A stretch of 64,000 nt of DNA from an uncultured Lachnospiraceae bacterium. GTDB lineage: Bacteria > Bacillota > Clostridia > Lachnospirales > Lachnospiraceae. The stretch's first letter is position 1. Each line of letters opens with the position of its first letter. Under the pieces are notes generated by a model that saw only the letters and a list, made by a program, of their open reading frames with translations, was not told where the DNA came from and did not search any database. A program made the position numbers and the translations under genes. Where the stretch lies: the NCBI GenBank assembly GCA_910589265.1, contig CAJUTQ010000077.1:33722-97721 (forward strand). The letters run 5' to 3'. Shown piece by piece: positions 44,169-52,931 of the stretch.

Positions 44169-44181
44169 ACTATTCAAAGAT

Positions 44182-44226
44182 CTTGCCTTTCTTTTTCTCT
44201 TTATGGCAAAGAAAAAGAAAGGCAAG
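44182..44226. terminator. Bidirectional terminator between XRE copy 2 and the VOC gene
   Basis: CTTGCCTTTCTTTTTCT and AGAAAAAGAAAGGCAAG flank a loop of about nine bases, giving T-rich tracts on both strands. Confidence 0.7.
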
Positions 44227-44255
44227 TCCATCTTTGATCTATTCATAGAAAGAGG

Positions 44256-44639
44256 TTAAAGGGTTATTTCAATTAGATTTCCCTCAAATCCAACGATACA
44301 ACTTTCGTAATATCCATCCCCTGTTACTCTCGGGCCACTAATAATGTCATAACCATCCTGTTGCAGTTTCCTCGTCAACTCATCTACTTTTTCTCTGCTG
44401 CCTACGCCAAAAGCAATATGGGCATGACCTGTCCTAACATAGGACTTTGGTGCATCAACCATCTCTGGTTTATTCATTATTTCCAGTCTTGCCCCATCTT
44501 CAAAAGTAATAAAATACGAACGAAAGCCTGTATTTATATTGTAATAACCTTCATTCCCTTTACCATGAAAATAGGTAATGAAAAAATTTTTTGCCCCTTC
44601 TAAGTCCTGAACATACAATGCTATATGCTCTATTTTCAT
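44256..44639 (-). CDS. VOC-family (glyoxalase/bleomycin-resistance fold) protein
   Basis: 127 aa from the ATG at 44639 (M-K-I-E-H-I-A-L-Y), the usual family start; an ATG nine codons upstream is possible. Two beta-alpha-beta-beta-beta repeats are visible: HIALYVQDLEGAKNFF at the start and HAHIAFGVGSREKVDEL in the middle, with the metal His6, a Glu in ARLEIM, His of GHAHIAF and the final Glu of NLIEITL. It resembles lactoylglutathione lyase-like proteins; substrate unknown. It is convergent with XRE copy 2. Confidence 0.85.
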   Translation of the reverse strand: MKIEHIALYVQDLEGAKNFFITYFHGKGNEGYYNINTGFRSYFITFEDGARLEIMNKPEMVDAPKSYVRTGHAHIAFGVGSREKVDELTRKLQQDGYDIISGPRVTGDGYYESCIVGFEGNLIEITL

Positions 44640-44856
44640 TCTTGTCCCTATCCTCCTACCTATCACAAAGTAAGAATCTGTAAAACTATCCTAATAAACT
44701 AGAATAGTTCCTTATTCTTATTAACTATTAACGGACTCATTATAGCAAAGTATTTTCATACTGTCTACGAAACATTCCCTCTATTCCTTATTTTTAGTTT
44801 CCTTTGCAATTGGAGAATAAGACTAGGCATTTTGGTATTTTATTGCATTTTAACAA

Positions 44857-44907
44857 GGTTTCATAACCGTAGTACAAATTATAAACTAGTACTGAGGTGA
44901 TTTTAAA
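44857..44907 (+). promoter_or_regulatory. Copied promoter block, XRE copy 3
   Basis: GTTTCATAACCGTAGTAC then AAATTATAAACTAGTACTG and AGGTGATTTTAAA. It shows the same TAGTAC pair 18 bp apart and the same ribosome site as copy 2. Confidence 0.65.
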
Positions 44908-45246
44908 ATGCATACATCCACAACAAAACTTGGCGCTGCCATTAAGTCTGCCAGAAAAAGCAAGAAACTGACACAATTGGAACTTTCTGAAGAGCTGGGC
45001 ATTACGCCTCGCTATCTCCAGGCTATTGAGAATGAAAAGAAAACTCCCAGTTATCCTCTACTTTTGTACATCCTTTCTTATCTGGATATCCCTGCTGACA
45101 GCGTATTCCCTCCCTATAAAAGTCTTCCCTCTTCAGAAATTGAACAGCTTCTGTATTTCATCCACTACAAATGCAATCAGAGGGAAATATCGGTTCTCCT
45201 TTCTACTGCAAAAGCCTTGGTAGAGACAAGAGAGGAGGGTTTTTAG
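44908..45246 (+). CDS. Small XRE-family regulator, paralogue 3
   Basis: 112 aa, differing from copy 2 mainly at MHTSTTKLG, QLELSEELG, NEKKTPSYPL and in the linker PPYKSLPSSEIE. The C-terminal REISVLLSTAKALVETREE is conserved. Single gene with its own terminator; no partner gene is adjacent. Confidence 0.85.
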   Translation: MHTSTTKLGAAIKSARKSKKLTQLELSEELGITPRYLQAIENEKKTPSYPLLLYILSYLDIPADSVFPPYKSLPSSEIEQLLYFIHYKCNQREISVLLSTAKALVETREEGF

Positions 45247-45286
45247 TCATGCCCTCCTCTCCCATGAAAAAAAGTGTTTTCCATTA

Positions 45287-45325
45287 GACAATATAGCCCA
45301 ATTACAAGGGCTATATTGTCTTTTC
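45287..45325 (+). terminator. Terminator of XRE copy 3
   Basis: GACAATATAGCCC (45287-45299) pairs perfectly with GGGCTATATTGTC (45308-45320), followed by TTTTCC. Confidence 0.85.
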
Positions 45326-45744
45326 CTGTACTCAATGAGCATTCTTGATAAACCTATATAATCCATGGTCATTCCATAGAAACATGCAGATATTATCTCC
45401 TAATACCTATGGCATATTTGATTTTCATGGAAACAACACTTTCCCATCTTTTTCCAAATTCTCCAAACATAACTAGACATTATGTTTCAAATGATAAATA
45501 AAACTTGTAAAAGAAAAGCCTTTCACTTCCTAAAATTTTTCTCAATCCTTTTTTATCCACTCTATTATCCTACACTATTCATTATTCTTAGCAATTCTAT
45601 TTTTATTCTTTTATTCTCCTCTTTTTAAAAGAATAAAAGAGTATTCCATTATGTTGAATCCTTTGAAGAAATACAAAGAACAGAATGCTTTATAAAACAA
45701 AAGAAATATGAATTATTTCTTCTTGTTTTTACGTATTTTTAAAA
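45326..45744. other. Gap between XRE copies 3 and 4
   Basis: About 420 bp of AT-rich DNA. No gene or structured element is supported. Confidence 0.5.
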
Positions 45745-45795
45745 CGTTTCATAATTGTAGTACGAATTATAAACTAGTATTGAGGTGATGTAAAA
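45745..45795 (+). promoter_or_regulatory. Copied promoter block, XRE copy 4
   Basis: CGTTTCATAATTGTAGTAC then GAATTATAAACTAGTATTG and AGGTGATGTAAAA. The second TAGTAC is TAGTAT here. Otherwise as in copies 1-3. Confidence 0.65.
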
Positions 45796-46134
45796 ATGCG
45801 CAATTGTACTAGAAAACTTGGCGCTGCCATTAAGTCTGCCAGAAAAAGCAAGAATCTTACTCAGATGGAACTTTCCGAGGAGTTAGGCATAACGCCTCGC
45901 TATCTCCAGGCCATTGAAAATGAGAATAAAACTCCTAGTTATCATCTCCTTTTTCGCATACTTTCCTATTTAAACATTCCTGCTGATAGTGTATTCGCTC
46001 CCCAAGAAAACATTCTCTCTTCAGAGATTGAACAGCTCCTGTATTTCATCCATTATAAGTGCACTCCAAGAGAAATTTCTGTTCTCCTTTCCACAGCAAA
46101 AGCTTTAGTGGACACAAGAGAGAAAGTTTTTTAA
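45796..46134 (+). CDS. Small XRE-family regulator, paralogue 4
   Basis: 112 aa. MRNCTRKLGAAIKSARKSKN opens it; NIPADSVFAPQENILSSEIE and KCTPREISVLLSTAKALVD show slow divergence from the other copies. It ends the cluster; a strong bidirectional hairpin separates it from the YbjQ-like gene. Confidence 0.85.
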   Translation: MRNCTRKLGAAIKSARKSKNLTQMELSEELGITPRYLQAIENENKTPSYHLLFRILSYLNIPADSVFAPQENILSSEIEQLLYFIHYKCTPREISVLLSTAKALVDTREKVF

Positions 46135-46243
46135 CTTGCTAAAAGGCAAATTTTTTCATTTTAGTTCCATTCTGTGTAATTTAAAAAAAAGGGGAGGGAA
46201 AAAAAGAGATGGGCAGACTCTATCTACTCCCCTTCGTTTGAGA

Positions 46244-46287
46244 AAAAAGAGAAGACTTCCAAAAACGTTGGAAATCTTCTCTTTTTG
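46244..46287. terminator. Bidirectional terminator after XRE copy 4
   Basis: AAAAAGAGAAGACTTCCAA and TTGGAAATCTTCTCTTTTT form a long stem with an AAACG loop. Both strands get a T-tract. Confidence 0.8.
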
Positions 46288-46346
46288 TCATCCATTTATC
46301 CCATCTCCCCTGTTCCAAGGAAGATTTCAAATTTCTCTTCCAAAAA

Positions 46347-46658
46347 TTACACAAATTTTACTGCTGTTCCATATGCCATTACTTCTGCTGCCCCCTGCAT
46401 TACTGCTGCAGATGCATAGCGTATATTCACAATAGCGTCCGCACCCAGCCTCTGGGCTTCTTCTGTCATTCTCTTTGTAGCCAAAGCTCTCGCTTCGTTC
46501 ATCATTTCTGTATATGCCTTGAGCTCGCCTCCTACTAATGTCTTAAATCCTTGAGTAATATCTCTTCCTAAATTTTTAGACTGTATTGTACTCCCCTTTA
46601 CCATCCCAAGCATTTCTAAATTTTTTCCTGTAATGTAATCAGTATTGACTAAGATCAT
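46347..46658 (-). CDS. YbjQ/UPF0145 family protein
   Basis: 103 aa from the ATG at 46658 (M-I-L-V-N-T-D-Y), which has GGAG six bases upstream; the GTG four codons earlier is too close to its site. Family features are TTDYITGK-like VNTDYITGKNLEMLGMVKGS, LVGGELKAYTEMMNEAR and LGADAIVNIRYASAAVMQGAAE. YbjQ proteins form pentamers of unknown function. It overlaps the small membrane gene upstream by 20 bp. Confidence 0.88.
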   Translation of the reverse strand: MILVNTDYITGKNLEMLGMVKGSTIQSKNLGRDITQGFKTLVGGELKAYTEMMNEARALATKRMTEEAQRLGADAIVNIRYASAAVMQGAAEVMAYGTAVKFV

Positions 46659-46866
46659 CTTCTTCTCCACTCCTTATTTCTTTCATTCTTTCTACCAACA
46701 TGGCAATCATGACTCCTATAAGAGCCAAAAGCGCTACAAACCCTATGAGAATATATGTCCAAGCTGGCCTTATTATGTAAATGGAATATCCATAGCCAAG
46801 AATCCATAAAATCACAATCACCGTTATGATAATAGGGGCTACTGCTTTTTTCGTATGAAGATTCAT
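46639..46866 (-). CDS. Small membrane protein with two helices
   Basis: 75 aa. Hydrophobic segments at residues about 10-32 and 36-59 (IIITVIVILWILGYGYSIYI and YILIGFVALLALIGVMIAML), then a charged cytoplasmic tail ending EEDDLSQY. AAGGAGG lies about eight bases before the ATG. It is coupled to the YbjQ-like gene, suggesting a membrane anchor or partner. No known family recognised. Confidence 0.75.
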   Translation of the reverse strand: MNLHTKKAVAPIIITVIVILWILGYGYSIYIIRPAWTYILIGFVALLALIGVMIAMLVERMKEIRSGEEDDLSQY

Positions 46867-46924
46867 GGCGATTACCTCCTTTATACTTTTTTATATAGCT
46901 CAAACTATTCTTAGAAATTTCCAT

Positions 46925-47369
46925 TTTATTAATTTAATACCTAACCAATGCCTATAAATACATAAGAGATGATATACTATTTTGGGGAATATTTCAATCA
47001 CCAAAATTATCCTGCTATAGACCAAATTATTTTACTATCTCTTATAAATTATCAGCTACACTAAAAAATATATCTTGAAACAAAGCTCTGAATATTGTTT
47101 ATAGCTGCATTATTCCCTTAAGGATTGAATATTAGTATATAAACTTAACTCTACCTTTTTAGTTCCTTCCTCTATAATCTGTAAACATACTTTCCTTCTA
47201 TTAACATAGGACTTATAAATATCCTTTTCATACTATAATATCTTATTCAAAAACAAAATAATATTATTCTCTTAGTATAAATTAACTCGTTGTGCTACTT
47301 ATATAACTAAAACTGCATAGATTACCGAAAGCACAAAAAAATGCCTTCTAAAATTCAGAAAATTAATGG
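46925..47369. other. AT-rich gap before the IS remnant
   Basis: About 440 bp. No gene, repeat or promoter pair that I can defend. Confidence 0.5.
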
Positions 47370-48173
47370 CTTGATTTTTGAGATATCACATTGTACCTGA
47401 AATATACAGTTGAAGGCCATGCACAAGTTATGTCCCAATACTTTGTTCTGCAACCAGGTGCATAATCCGCTAAAGCTTTTTGCAAGTATCTTTTCCGCAT
47501 TTAGCTGCTCACTAAGCTTTGAGAATACAATTTCTACTCTTCATTGGAAGTGGAAAATCAGCTACCGTATTTGCATGGGCCAGTTCTTTTTATAATTAGA
47601 AGGCTTCAGTGACGTCAGGCATATCCTTTTTACTTAATGTAATCAAAAAGTGCTTCCCCAGTATATCCTTTATCTCCAAGGAGTACCAGGTCAGAACGGG
47701 TTTCCCGCAAGATACCAGAGACCTTCCTGGTCATCCCACTAAGACCGGGGTGCTTTTAAAAGCAGTGATATAACACTCCAATGTGATCAAAGCATAGACC
47801 TTGAAGTCAAACAAAGAGACTTTTTTTTCAAGTGCGCCTGTTATAATTTATGCCATTTGCCCGAAAGGAACGACAATAGCACCTTGCCGCCCAAACTTAC
47901 AAACCAAAAGGGGAAAACTGTCAATCGCAAAAAACGGCTGAATGATATTAGGAACGACTGGGCCAGCTTTTTCCAGATCAGATCTGTCACCTGCAAAAGG
48001 GCTCTTCTGGTCCAGTTGAACCATGTGTGAGTACGGCAACAGTTCCTGGGGCGGAAATGACTCAAATTTCGCTTCACAAAGGAATACGAGGCATTTTCAA
48101 AGTCTATCTCAAGTAGTTTCCCGCAGATACTCAAAGTGACGATTTCGGAATCAGACATCTTTGCAATATCCAC
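47370..48173 (-). pseudogene. IS982-family transposase, decayed
   Basis: The minus strand begins with MDIAKMSDSEIVTLSICGKL and YSFVKRNLSHFRPRNC, the N-terminus of IS982 transposases. After a frameshift the next part reads AIDSFPLLVCKFGRQGAI, matching the conserved IDSFP-x-x-V-C-x-x-GR block. Further frames give DDQEGLW, then LNAEKILAKSFSGLC and NKVLGHNLCMAFNCIF, the family C-terminus. At least three frameshifts and several stops break it. Clear terminal inverted repeats were not found. The GC content is higher than that of the surrounding AT-rich DNA. Confidence 0.8.
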
Positions 48174-48662
48174 ATTTAGCCTCTATGAAAAAGATGTTAG
48201 GACGACTGTTGATACAATTCGTCAATCATCATATAAACAAAATAAAATCTTCAAAAGTAACTATAAGAGTAGTATAATCATTTTACAACTTCACCATAAT
48301 GTGCCTCCTTTCATAGTCATAGTAATGTACAACTATAGAATAGCATATTTTGTTGAAGTATTTTATATTAACTGGCACAAGATTAAATTAAATAATTACT
48401 GTCATTTTTCCACATATCTACATTTCACAATCTCAAGAATAACAAACCCTATTGTTATCTGCTCTAAACTTAAGTACTATATTTATTCCCTCCCTTTCCA
48501 CACAAAAGTTCTAAAAAAACTCTTCTTTTCCTAATATTAAATTCAAGAACTAATATTACTTTCTTTACGCTTAATCATTATAATATAAGAAATTTTAGCA
48601 AAAACGTTACAAACTATTCTACAAATTGATGTAACTATAACATAAAGATCCTATATCTTCCT
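48174..48662. other. AT-rich gap after the IS remnant
   Basis: About 490 bp; open frames here look like chance readings of AT-rich DNA. No gene supported. Confidence 0.5.
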
Positions 48663-50012
48663 TTAATGCGGACATTTTATACTTTTAATTGTATTGATAT
48701 GATCTAAAATAGATAAATGTGAACATTCTGCACAATATGTCGCTCTGTCTAGAACTTGAGAGCAACTACCATATGAATACATTTCATGTCTAATAACAAT
48801 TCCTGATACACCAGGATGATTACATCTTCCATTAAACTGTTCTTTATTCATCTCATAATAATTTCCATTTTCTTCAACAAACATATATTCTTCATCCATA
48901 TTATTCTTCATCTCAAAAACTATGCCCTCTAATAAATTATTAAGCGGAGTTTTTCTTTTATTAAAAACACCATCTGAGGAAATTATTGATCTCTTTTGAA
49001 CTTCTCCTATTTTATATCCCCACTTTATGACTTTCGCCCCATCATATGCAAAGATCATGCTAGAACCTAGCATAACAACACAAATAAAAACTGATACTGA
49101 TAATATTTTCACAAGTATCTTTGGTTCTCTCACCTTCTTCATCATTAGTATTCTTTCTTTTGTAACCTTTTTATTACCACTAAATGAAATAATTAATGCA
49201 TTTTTATAGATTTCTTTTTTCTCTATAATATCAATAATGAGATTGCCATACTTTTTTCTAAATTCTATTGATCGATCCATGACAATTCTTTCGTCACATA
49301 CATTCTCGCATACAATTCCTACTTCTCTGTAAAATATATATACAAAAGGGTTAAACCAATGTAATGATAATGCCCCCAAACCACAAATCTTTATTAACAA
49401 ATCCCTATTTTTAATATGACACATCTCATGATAAAGAATTAATTCTAACTCCTCATAAGAATAATTTTCCATGGGCAGAAAGATAATTGGAAATAATATT
49501 CCAATTGTAAAAGGTTCTACAATGAATTTATTATTTAATATCTTTATATTAGACTTTAAGCAAAGTTTTGACTTATAATTTTTGATTATACTGTCAGTTT
49601 TTTCGTCTACCACAATTTGTGCATCTACTAAAAGTCTTCTTTTAAATTGAATGTAATTAATAATTTGATATGTAAAAAAGACAAGTCCAACACCAAACCA
49701 TGTGACTGTAAATACATTGAAGATTTCATTAATACCACTTATTATTCTATCATTTATATCAATTTGAATATGTTGTAGATCTATTTGTCCTGATAAAATA
49801 TATTCTTTTCTTGTAATATTAAATATAAAAGATATGAAATCTAAATAATAATGTTTATAATAAGGAAAAGGTACTAAAAAAAATATACCAGCTAACTTCA
49901 GTATAAAATATCTCCATCTTGCTGTAAAATAACGCTTTATCAAAGGCAAAAGCAGAAGGTAAACTCCAATAATTACTCCTCCTGCCAAAGACATTGTTAA
50001 CACTAAATTCAA
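48663..50012 (-). CDS. M56/BlaR1-like membrane protease sensor, copy 1
   Basis: 449 aa. Membrane helices at about 5-25, 35-52 and 100-120, then the cytoplasmic zinc protease domain with YHEMCHIKN (His195-Glu196...His199), NPFVYIFYREVG and CDERIV. A further helix lies near 300-320 (LVKILSVSVFICVVMLGSSM). The extracellular C-terminus has no penicillin-binding fold; it ends in a Cys/His-rich module (CNHPGVSG, SYGSCS, YCAECSH and a final KCPH). The protease should act on the partner BlaI-like repressor. It lies 8 bp behind that gene. Confidence 0.88.
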   Translation of the reverse strand: MNLVLTMSLAGGVIIGVYLLLLPLIKRYFTARWRYFILKLAGIFFLVPFPYYKHYYLDFISFIFNITRKEYILSGQIDLQHIQIDINDRIISGINEIFNVFTVTWFGVGLVFFTYQIINYIQFKRRLLVDAQIVVDEKTDSIIKNYKSKLCLKSNIKILNNKFIVEPFTIGILFPIIFLPMENYSYEELELILYHEMCHIKNRDLLIKICGLGALSLHWFNPFVYIFYREVGIVCENVCDERIVMDRSIEFRKKYGNLIIDIIEKKEIYKNALIISFSGNKKVTKERILMMKKVREPKILVKILSVSVFICVVMLGSSMIFAYDGAKVIKWGYKIGEVQKRSIISSDGVFNKRKTPLNNLLEGIVFEMKNNMDEEYMFVEENGNYYEMNKEQFNGRCNHPGVSGIVIRHEMYSYGSCSQVLDRATYCAECSHLSILDHINTIKSIKCPH

Positions 50013-50020
50013 TTTACCAC

Positions 50021-50404
50021 CTACTCATCCAATAACTCCCTGATCTCATCTGACTCTTTTTTATTTAGTCTTTCTCCACCTGATAAAGCAGCAACAAAAT
50101 TTCTTATGGAGCCAGAATATAACTTTTCAAGGAAATCCCGTGCTTTACATTGCTCATAATCCTGCCTACTTAAAGCTGGATAATAAAGGAACTTATTTCC
50201 AATACTTTCTGTTTCTAATAATCCTTTTTTCAATAATCTGGAAAGAAATGTATTTAATGTTTGCTTTTTCCAAGTCTTTCCCACACTTCCATTAAAATAG
50301 TCCATTATTTCTCTTGACGTAATTTTCCGATCCTCTTCCCATAACCATTGTAATATCTCCATTTCCGTACTTGAAACATTAAACTTTTTTTTCAAAGTCA
50401 TCAC
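50021..50404 (-). CDS. BlaI/MecI-type repressor, copy 1
   Basis: 127 aa. Winged helix: TEMEILQWLWEEDRKITSRE, then KTWKKQTLNTFLSRLLKKGL (about residues 12-62), followed by the dimerisation helices with RDFLEKLYSGSIRNFVAALS. Like BlaI it should repress its own operon until cut by the membrane protease. Its promoter is a perfect TTGACA-17-TATAAT. Confidence 0.92.
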   Translation of the reverse strand: MMTLKKKFNVSSTEMEILQWLWEEDRKITSREIMDYFNGSVGKTWKKQTLNTFLSRLLKKGLLETESIGNKFLYYPALSRQDYEQCKARDFLEKLYSGSIRNFVAALSGGERLNKKESDEIRELLDE

Positions 50405-50425
50405 TCCTGTCGCTTCTTTTGTATT

Positions 50426-50454
50426 ATTATACTAAATTTCAATTTTAATGTCAA
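50426..50454 (-). promoter_or_regulatory. Promoter of the first BlaI/M56 operon
   Basis: Minus strand TTGACA (complement of 50449-50454), 17 bp, TATAAT (complement of 50426-50431). Both hexamers are consensus, so the operon should be strong when not repressed. Confidence 0.8.
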
Positions 50455-50522
50455 ATACTCATATCCAGATATACGATGAATTTATAATGACTTAAAACCC
50501 TTCATAATAAAATAAAGAATTA

Positions 50523-51395
50523 TTACTTAATGTAAAAGGCAAAATAACCTTTTCCTGTATTAAATAGGAAACCATATTTAGGCTTTCCATCTTCAACTAT
50601 ATTTTTAAACTGAAGATTTGTAAGCATATTAACCTTTTCTAGTTTATTTTCTTTCCAATCTTGTAAATAAATTCCTATGTAATGTACTAAGTGAGGAGAA
50701 AACTGTTTAATAGCATTTGTTGACATTTTATCGATCTTCTGAACACTAACTCCCAACATTTCACTGACAATATGAAATACAAGAGCTTCCTCATAAATGC
50801 AATATACCTGCATTTTTTCTCCACTATTATTGGCTCCATATGTTAATCTACAATATACTCTCTTTCCAAAGTCTTCTCCCAGATAATTCTTACTTACTGT
50901 CTGTAATTCTAAATTAAATATATCTTTCATAATGCCTTTTATTACTGTCTCCATAGCAATAATAGTATCTTGGGAATATTCATAATCATCATCTTTAATT
51001 TGTTCTGACATAATACGGTCTTCAACCATAATATGCCCTGTCAGCCATCCAAGGCAAATACCCAAAAACCTCTGAACAGATTCTTCTGAATATTCAGATT
51101 CTTCTAAATCCTTTTTCAATGCTGGAAGTGTTAACTCTTTTAGATCATCATGCAACTGCTTATGTTTTTTAAATCCAACATAATTAATGGACTTCATATA
51201 AGCCTCTTCCTCTGTAAAATGCCTCTCTGTATAGTTTTCTAAATATTTTATTCCTTCATTACTAATATATTTCTTGTTTGCCGCCTCTTCATTGAGAGCA
51301 ACTAGTTTACGTATAATAGAAAACAATTTTTCATGAGCTTTGTCAAGCATTTCTACACCAAGGTTTAACCGTTCATTATACTTTATTTCATTCAT
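50523..51395 (-). CDS. Hemerythrin fused to a CheX/CheC-like domain
   Basis: 290 aa. Residues 1-135 are a bacteriohemerythrin: metal ligands His21, His59, Glu63, His78, His82, His121 and Asp126 are all in place (KAHEKLF, RHFTEEEAYM, KKHKQLH, GWLTGHIMVED). Residues about 145-290 look like a CheX-type domain (METVIKGIMKDIFNLEL, FHIVSEMLGV, and NAIKQFSPHL), often linked to chemotaxis or c-di-GMP circuits. It should sense oxygen or metal through its di-iron site. It is alone, between the two M56/BlaI pairs. Confidence 0.8.
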   Translation of the reverse strand: MNEIKYNERLNLGVEMLDKAHEKLFSIIRKLVALNEEAANKKYISNEGIKYLENYTERHFTEEEAYMKSINYVGFKKHKQLHDDLKELTLPALKKDLEESEYSEESVQRFLGICLGWLTGHIMVEDRIMSEQIKDDDYEYSQDTIIAMETVIKGIMKDIFNLELQTVSKNYLGEDFGKRVYCRLTYGANNSGEKMQVYCIYEEALVFHIVSEMLGVSVQKIDKMSTNAIKQFSPHLVHYIGIYLQDWKENKLEKVNMLTNLQFKNIVEDGKPKYGFLFNTGKGYFAFYIK

Positions 51396-52931
51396 TTCTT
51401 GCTACCCTCGTTTCTAAAATATAATTATAACTACTATAATCATAAACGAAAAAAAATATTTTGTCTACTATAAAATATATATTTTGTATGGTTACAACAC
51501 ATATGTTACAACTAGATATTTAAAAAGTAAAGTTGTTACCTTTTGTGCTATATTTTAGTTACTACAACAAAAACTAAACACCAGTACATTTACCACTAAA
51601 AAAGACGTTTTAATGATTCCATTGAGTCCCTGCATGACCTCTCATCTCCATCACTGCTCTAACCAACATACTTCTGATGAAATTAAAATTAGACATGTAT
51701 AGATGTATCCCTGTTTCAGTTCTGGTTGTTTTCTTAATAAAGCTTATATAGGGCCGCTATTCCCTCTCCATACTAGGGACTTCTACTGTTTCCTTAAAAG
51801 ACAGGATATCACGGCTGGCCATACTACTAACCCGAAGTATATTACTAAACTTTATAACAGATAGAATATCTATAGCAGTATATTCAAGTAGACGGAAAAT
51901 TTGTTTCCTCACTTTGACTTGTAAACAGTAAAAACATCAGAAAATATTTTTTTCAGTATACTGCCATAACGAGTATTCCAAATAGCACTATGTGGAGACT
52001 CTTAAGAAATATAGTTAGTTTATAAAGCATCATGTAAAGTCCTTCCCCTGCCCTAATAAATATAGATATGCAGACGGATAATTACACTAGCCACTGCCAG
52101 GGAAAAACTCACCTTTTCCCTGATTCACTTAGTGGCATATCCTCCATTATAAACATTTCCTCCATTATATGTCAAAACACAACAGTATGATAGAACACCG
52201 CTGCTGAAAGGATAACGAAAGGTTTTACACCACACAGCTCTTCTACTACTTTGAGGATTTTGAAAAGTGGCTAAAAAAAACGACAACTTTTCATAGAGCT
52301 CTTTTGGATGGCATACAACTAATTAGACATCACAGGATTATATGTTCTCTATATAGCAAATATTTGATTAACCCCAAAAACTATATATAATTGATACTAC
52401 TTCTTCTATATCGTTAAATTTATATTTTTTATTTTTGTATTTGTATTAATTATTCCACTAATAGTGGCATAATAATATTTTTATTTATATATTTGGACTA
52501 TACCCATCAAAATATTAAATTATTAACATTTCTCAAAACTAGAAAATTTGCTATATTATATATATTATATTTAAATAATTATGTTAATAACCATCAAAAC
52601 ATAATAATAAGGTAAATTCTTATAAAAATATCTACTAATTTTCTTATATTTATTAGATTTACAACATAATCAGCAACTACTGTTAGAAATTATTTTAAAT
52701 AAAAAATTCTATATATAGTATTTTTTATACCACTGTACAATTTGTAGATAGTTATCAATAAAAATATCTCAGATAATAGTATAGATTAGACTTAAAAGAA
52801 GAAATGTAAATATCTATACTATTTCCAAGATATTTGATTATTTTTCAAAAATTTTTATTAGTTTAAAATCCTACTTTCTAAATATACTAATTCTGAAATA
52901 TTAATTATATTTATAGTTAAAAAGTCTGATT
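51396..52931. other. Long AT-rich stretch without genes
   Basis: About 1.5 kb. From 51600 to 52330 the composition is more gene-like and may hold eroded coding text (for example N-F-N-F-I-R-S-M-L near 51650-51700 on the minus strand), but no family could be named. From about 52370 to 52930 it is extremely AT-rich. No promoter, RNA or repeat is supported. Confidence 0.5.

Noticed and set aside
47841..48173. Independent 110-aa hypothetical gene
   Set aside because: It is the first frame of the broken IS982 transposase and ends at a frameshift.
48136..48534. Plus-strand 132-codon open frame in the gap
   Set aside because: AT-driven composition, no ribosome site, and overlaps the transposase remnant.
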